7,404 nt of DNA from Deltaproteobacteria bacterium (GTDB lineage: Bacteria; Desulfobacterota_B; Binatia; UBA9968): the NCBI GenBank assembly GCA_030620935.1, contig JAUXIP010000099.1, forward strand, positions 1 through 7,404, read 5' to 3'. This document shows positions 5,716 to 7,404 of the stretch, in pieces (position 1 is the stretch's first letter; each line of letters starts with the position of its first letter). The translations under genes and the position numbers were made by a program. A model generated the notes under the pieces. That model was not told the origin of the DNA, made no database searches, and saw only the letters and a list, made by a program, of their open reading frames with translations.

Positions 5716-6795
5716 CTACCTAGTCTTCCTGACAAGGATGTCGATATAAAGCCGGCTGTATTTTTCTTCGACCGGGGGATCGTAAGTTGCTGGAGACTGG
5801 ATAATAAATTTCTTCTGGGCCCTACCTTCTTTTATCCTCTGAGCCAGCTCTTTGTCTAGTATTTCAATACCTTTACGTACAGGGACGTTCTTTTCCCTGG
5901 CAAGCTCCTCCTGCCCCTCCTTGGAGATGATAAAATCATAGAGCAGGATGGCAGCGTGAGGATGAGGTGACTTCTGGGGCAAACCGACTGAAGTCAGGGA
6001 AAGGAGGGTAGGATCCATAATAGCGTAATCCAACGGCGCCCCCTTCCGTTTCATCTCCACGACATTGTCCGCGTTGATGTCCAGACTGCCTGCGTTTTCC
6101 CCTGCCAAAATCAGCTGCATCCTGGCTGTCCTTCCCCGATGAAGCCCGAGATCCTGCTGGGCTAATTTTTTGAGGTACTTTTCGGCTCCCTCCCACCCCA
6201 TTCGCTTCACCAGCAACTGCGGAAAGCGAGCACGACTGGTATCCACCGAAAGCTTTCCCTTCCAGAAAGGGTCCAGTAAATCGTTATAATTCTGTGGAAC
6301 CTTTTCCGGCGGTACTTTCATGGTGTGATAGACAAAGCTTGCCACAGAGATTCTTGTGGCCGTCCAGTATCCCTCTTTGTCCATATACTCATCGGGAATG
6401 CCAGCCCTTTCCGGAGAGATGTAGCGGGCCAGGGATTTCCTTTCCAACGCATATATAGGGCCAAGGGTTGACATGCCCGCCCAGAAAACATCTACGATAT
6501 ATTGCCTCCCTCTGATTTCCATTTGCACGACATTAAAGAGTTGACCTCCCCCTTTTTTCAAGAAACGGACATTCAAGAAGGGATATTTCTTTCCGAACAA
6601 CTTAGCAATCGCCCTGATTTCCTCTAGGCCGGTGGAGGAATAGAGCATCACCTCTCCCTCTTTCTTGGCGCCTTCGATTAACTTTTGATGTCGCTCCGCC
6701 GCCGGTAATTGATTCAGTGGTCCCACGAATTGCTCCATATCAGCCCAAGCCGAGAGAGGTAAGAAAAGGGAAAGAATAAGCACCAGAGATCTCAT
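5716..6795 (-). CDS. Periplasmic substrate-binding protein, type 2 fold (iron/thiamine-type ABC family)
   Basis: This 359-residue exported protein has a Sec signal peptide: Arg2, a hydrophobic core SLVLILSLFLPLS and an A-x-A-like AWA, with cleavage predicted after Ala18. No lipobox Cys is present, so it should be soluble in the periplasm. The mature part fits the extracellular solute-binding protein family 1 group (FbpA/ThiB/PotD-like): EGEVMLYSSTGLEEIRAIAKLF (47-68) is the first strand and helix, then VDVFWAG (101-107), LLDPFWKGKLSVD (173-185), LDINADNVVEMKRKGAPLDY (238-257) and LLYDFIISKEGQEEL (284-298). The paired tyrosines that hold iron in FbpA are not obvious, so iron should not be assumed. 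Start chosen by an excellent SD (AAAGGAGGA). Its SD overlaps the stop of the upstream VOC gene, so the two are one operon. No permease or ATPase gene is in the window. Confidence 0.87.
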   Translation of the reverse strand: MRSLVLILSLFLPLSAWADMEQFVGPLNQLPAAERHQKLIEGAKKEGEVMLYSSTGLEEIRAIAKLFGKKYPFLNVRFLKKGGGQLFNVVQMEIRGRQYIVDVFWAGMSTLGPIYALERKSLARYISPERAGIPDEYMDKEGYWTATRISVASFVYHTMKVPPEKVPQNYNDLLDPFWKGKLSVDTSRARFPQLLVKRMGWEGAEKYLKKLAQQDLGLHRGRTARMQLILAGENAGSLDINADNVVEMKRKGAPLDYAIMDPTLLSLTSVGLPQKSPHPHAAILLYDFIISKEGQEELAREKNVPVRKGIEILDKELAQRIKEGRAQKKFIIQSPATYDPPVEEKYSRLYIDILVRKTR

Positions 6796-6800
6796 TTGAT

Positions 6801-6809
6801 TCCTCCTTT
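6801..6809 (-). promoter_or_regulatory. Strong Shine-Dalgarno overlapping the upstream stop codon
   Basis: Minus-strand AAAGGAGGA, five bases before the ATG of the binding-protein gene. The TAA stop of the VOC gene (6810-6808) shares its last two As with this site. A ribosome finishing the VOC gene therefore sits on the next ribosome binding site, the classic layout for translational coupling. Confidence 0.75.
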
Positions 6810-7404
6810 AGATGATCTTTTTGCCGCCGGTCTCCCAGCGACTCAACCCGCGGCCTTGCCTTTTGCGGTTCTCGATGATCCTGCGCCACTTTTCCTCATC
6901 CGAAAGCATTTCGTGCGGTTGATTCAGGGGATGGGCTGTAATCTGCAGGCGGTTAGTATCCGGATCGTAAAAGTATATGCTTCTTTCTCCCTCAGGTCTG
7001 AGCCCGTCATCCGCACGGCTGTCCCCCTGGTTTTTGCCGCCGTACTGGTCGATCAAAGACTGCATCGCATCGAAATCTTCCTGCGTAACGTCCATCGCCA
7101 TATGACAGCCGCGACCGTGCTTCTTGCTCCGCTCGGACAGCTCCCGGACTTCGATCAGGCCGATCATCTGCCCGTTCTGCACCGGGACCATGGTCTCTTT
7201 GCCGCAGGCGATAGGGGAGCCGGCGCCCAGGGCCTTGGTGAAGAACGCCACTGACCTATTCATATCTCGAGTCTCGAATACGGTATGGCTGATGCATTCA
7301 TAGAGAGGTTCCTTGCGGCGCACGCAGAATTCCAGATGATTTCCATCCGGATCATCAAAATAGATCGAGGCCGCAAGAGGAACATTTTCCGGGTGTTCGA
7401 CCGG
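6808..7404 (-). CDS. Tandem-domain VOC-superfamily protein (extradiol dioxygenase/glyoxalase fold), 5' end outside the window
   Basis: The frame is open to the window edge, giving 198 residues. A start at the GTG 7323 would cut into a domain boundary: the 27 codons before it encode SIYFDDPDGNHLEFC, the characteristic final strand of a VOC module with its metal-ligand Glu. A complete second module follows: YECISHTVFETRDMNRSVAFF (fragment residues 35-55, His40), GCHMAMDV (99-106, His101) and IYFYDPDTNRLQITAHP (143-159). The protein is thus a two-module VOC protein like type I extradiol dioxygenases. In the second module the expected Glu of the 2-His-1-carboxylate triad is Gln154 (codon 6945-6943). 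The last 40 residues form a charged tail (SDEEKWRRIIENRKRQ). It is the upstream gene of an operon with the binding protein, 12 bases away. The reaction is unknown; aromatic ring cleavage is one possibility. Confidence 0.82.
   Translation of the reverse strand, partial: PVEHPENVPLAASIYFDDPDGNHLEFCVRRKEPLYECISHTVFETRDMNRSVAFFTKALGAGSPIACGKETMVPVQNGQMIGLIEVRELSERSKKHGRGCHMAMDVTQEDFDAMQSLIDQYGGKNQGDSRADDGLRPEGERSIYFYDPDTNRLQITAHPLNQPHEMLSDEEKWRRIIENRKRQGRGLSRWETGGKKII

Overview
This window comes from a bacterial chromosome with about mid-50s % GC by eye, dense genes and bacterial Shine-Dalgarno sites. It has no tRNA, rRNA, CRISPR array or transposase. The gene set is a DUF2236 oxygenase, a B12-dependent radical SAM enzyme, a Methyltransf_2-type methyltransferase, a fosmidomycin-resistance-like MFS exporter, a periplasmic binding protein and a tandem VOC protein. 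That mix is typical of uncultivated, metabolically versatile soil or sediment lineages (for example the former Deltaproteobacteria, Binatota, Rokubacteria or Tectomicrobia). This placement is an impression only; no marker gene is present to fix the taxon.

Layout, left to right. (1) 95-901 (+): a complete DUF2236/MpaB-type putative haem oxygenase with a GTG start. (2) 902-1474: a 573-base non-coding stretch rich in inverted repeats. It holds two copies of a REP-like hairpin with a compensatory base change, a separate 8-bp GC-rich inverted repeat, a candidate sigma-70 promoter, and a 7-bp hairpin that covers the ribosome binding site of the next gene. (3) 1475-2956 (+): a radical SAM protein with an N-terminal B12-binding-like domain. 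(4) 3060-4094 (+): a class I SAM-dependent methyltransferase of the acetylserotonin/hydroxyindole O-methyltransferase fold, in which the usual catalytic histidine appears to be Arg. (5) 4096-5400 (-): a 12-TM MFS transporter whose stop codon lies one base from the methyltransferase stop. (6) 5401-5715: a 315-base intergenic region with the MFS leader and a possible decayed copy of the REP-like element. (7) 5716-6795 (-): a secreted substrate-binding protein. (8) 6808-7404 (-): a VOC-superfamily protein cut by the window edge. Reading through to the edge shows the tail of a first VOC domain before the complete second one.

Likely functional units. The radical SAM and methyltransferase genes look like a two-gene transcription unit for modifying a small molecule, led by a regulated leader. 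The convergent MFS exporter could move the product but is transcribed separately. The VOC protein and binding protein form a tight minus-strand operon, with the VOC stop codon inside the binding protein's ribosome binding site. This suggests uptake and ring cleavage (or another metal-dependent conversion) of a shared, unknown substrate. No ABC permease or ATPase is visible. The most distinctive signals are the SD-sequestering hairpin, the covarying hairpin pair, and several key-residue changes (methyltransferase His to Arg, VOC Glu to Gln, no canonical B12 DxHxxG) in otherwise intact genes.
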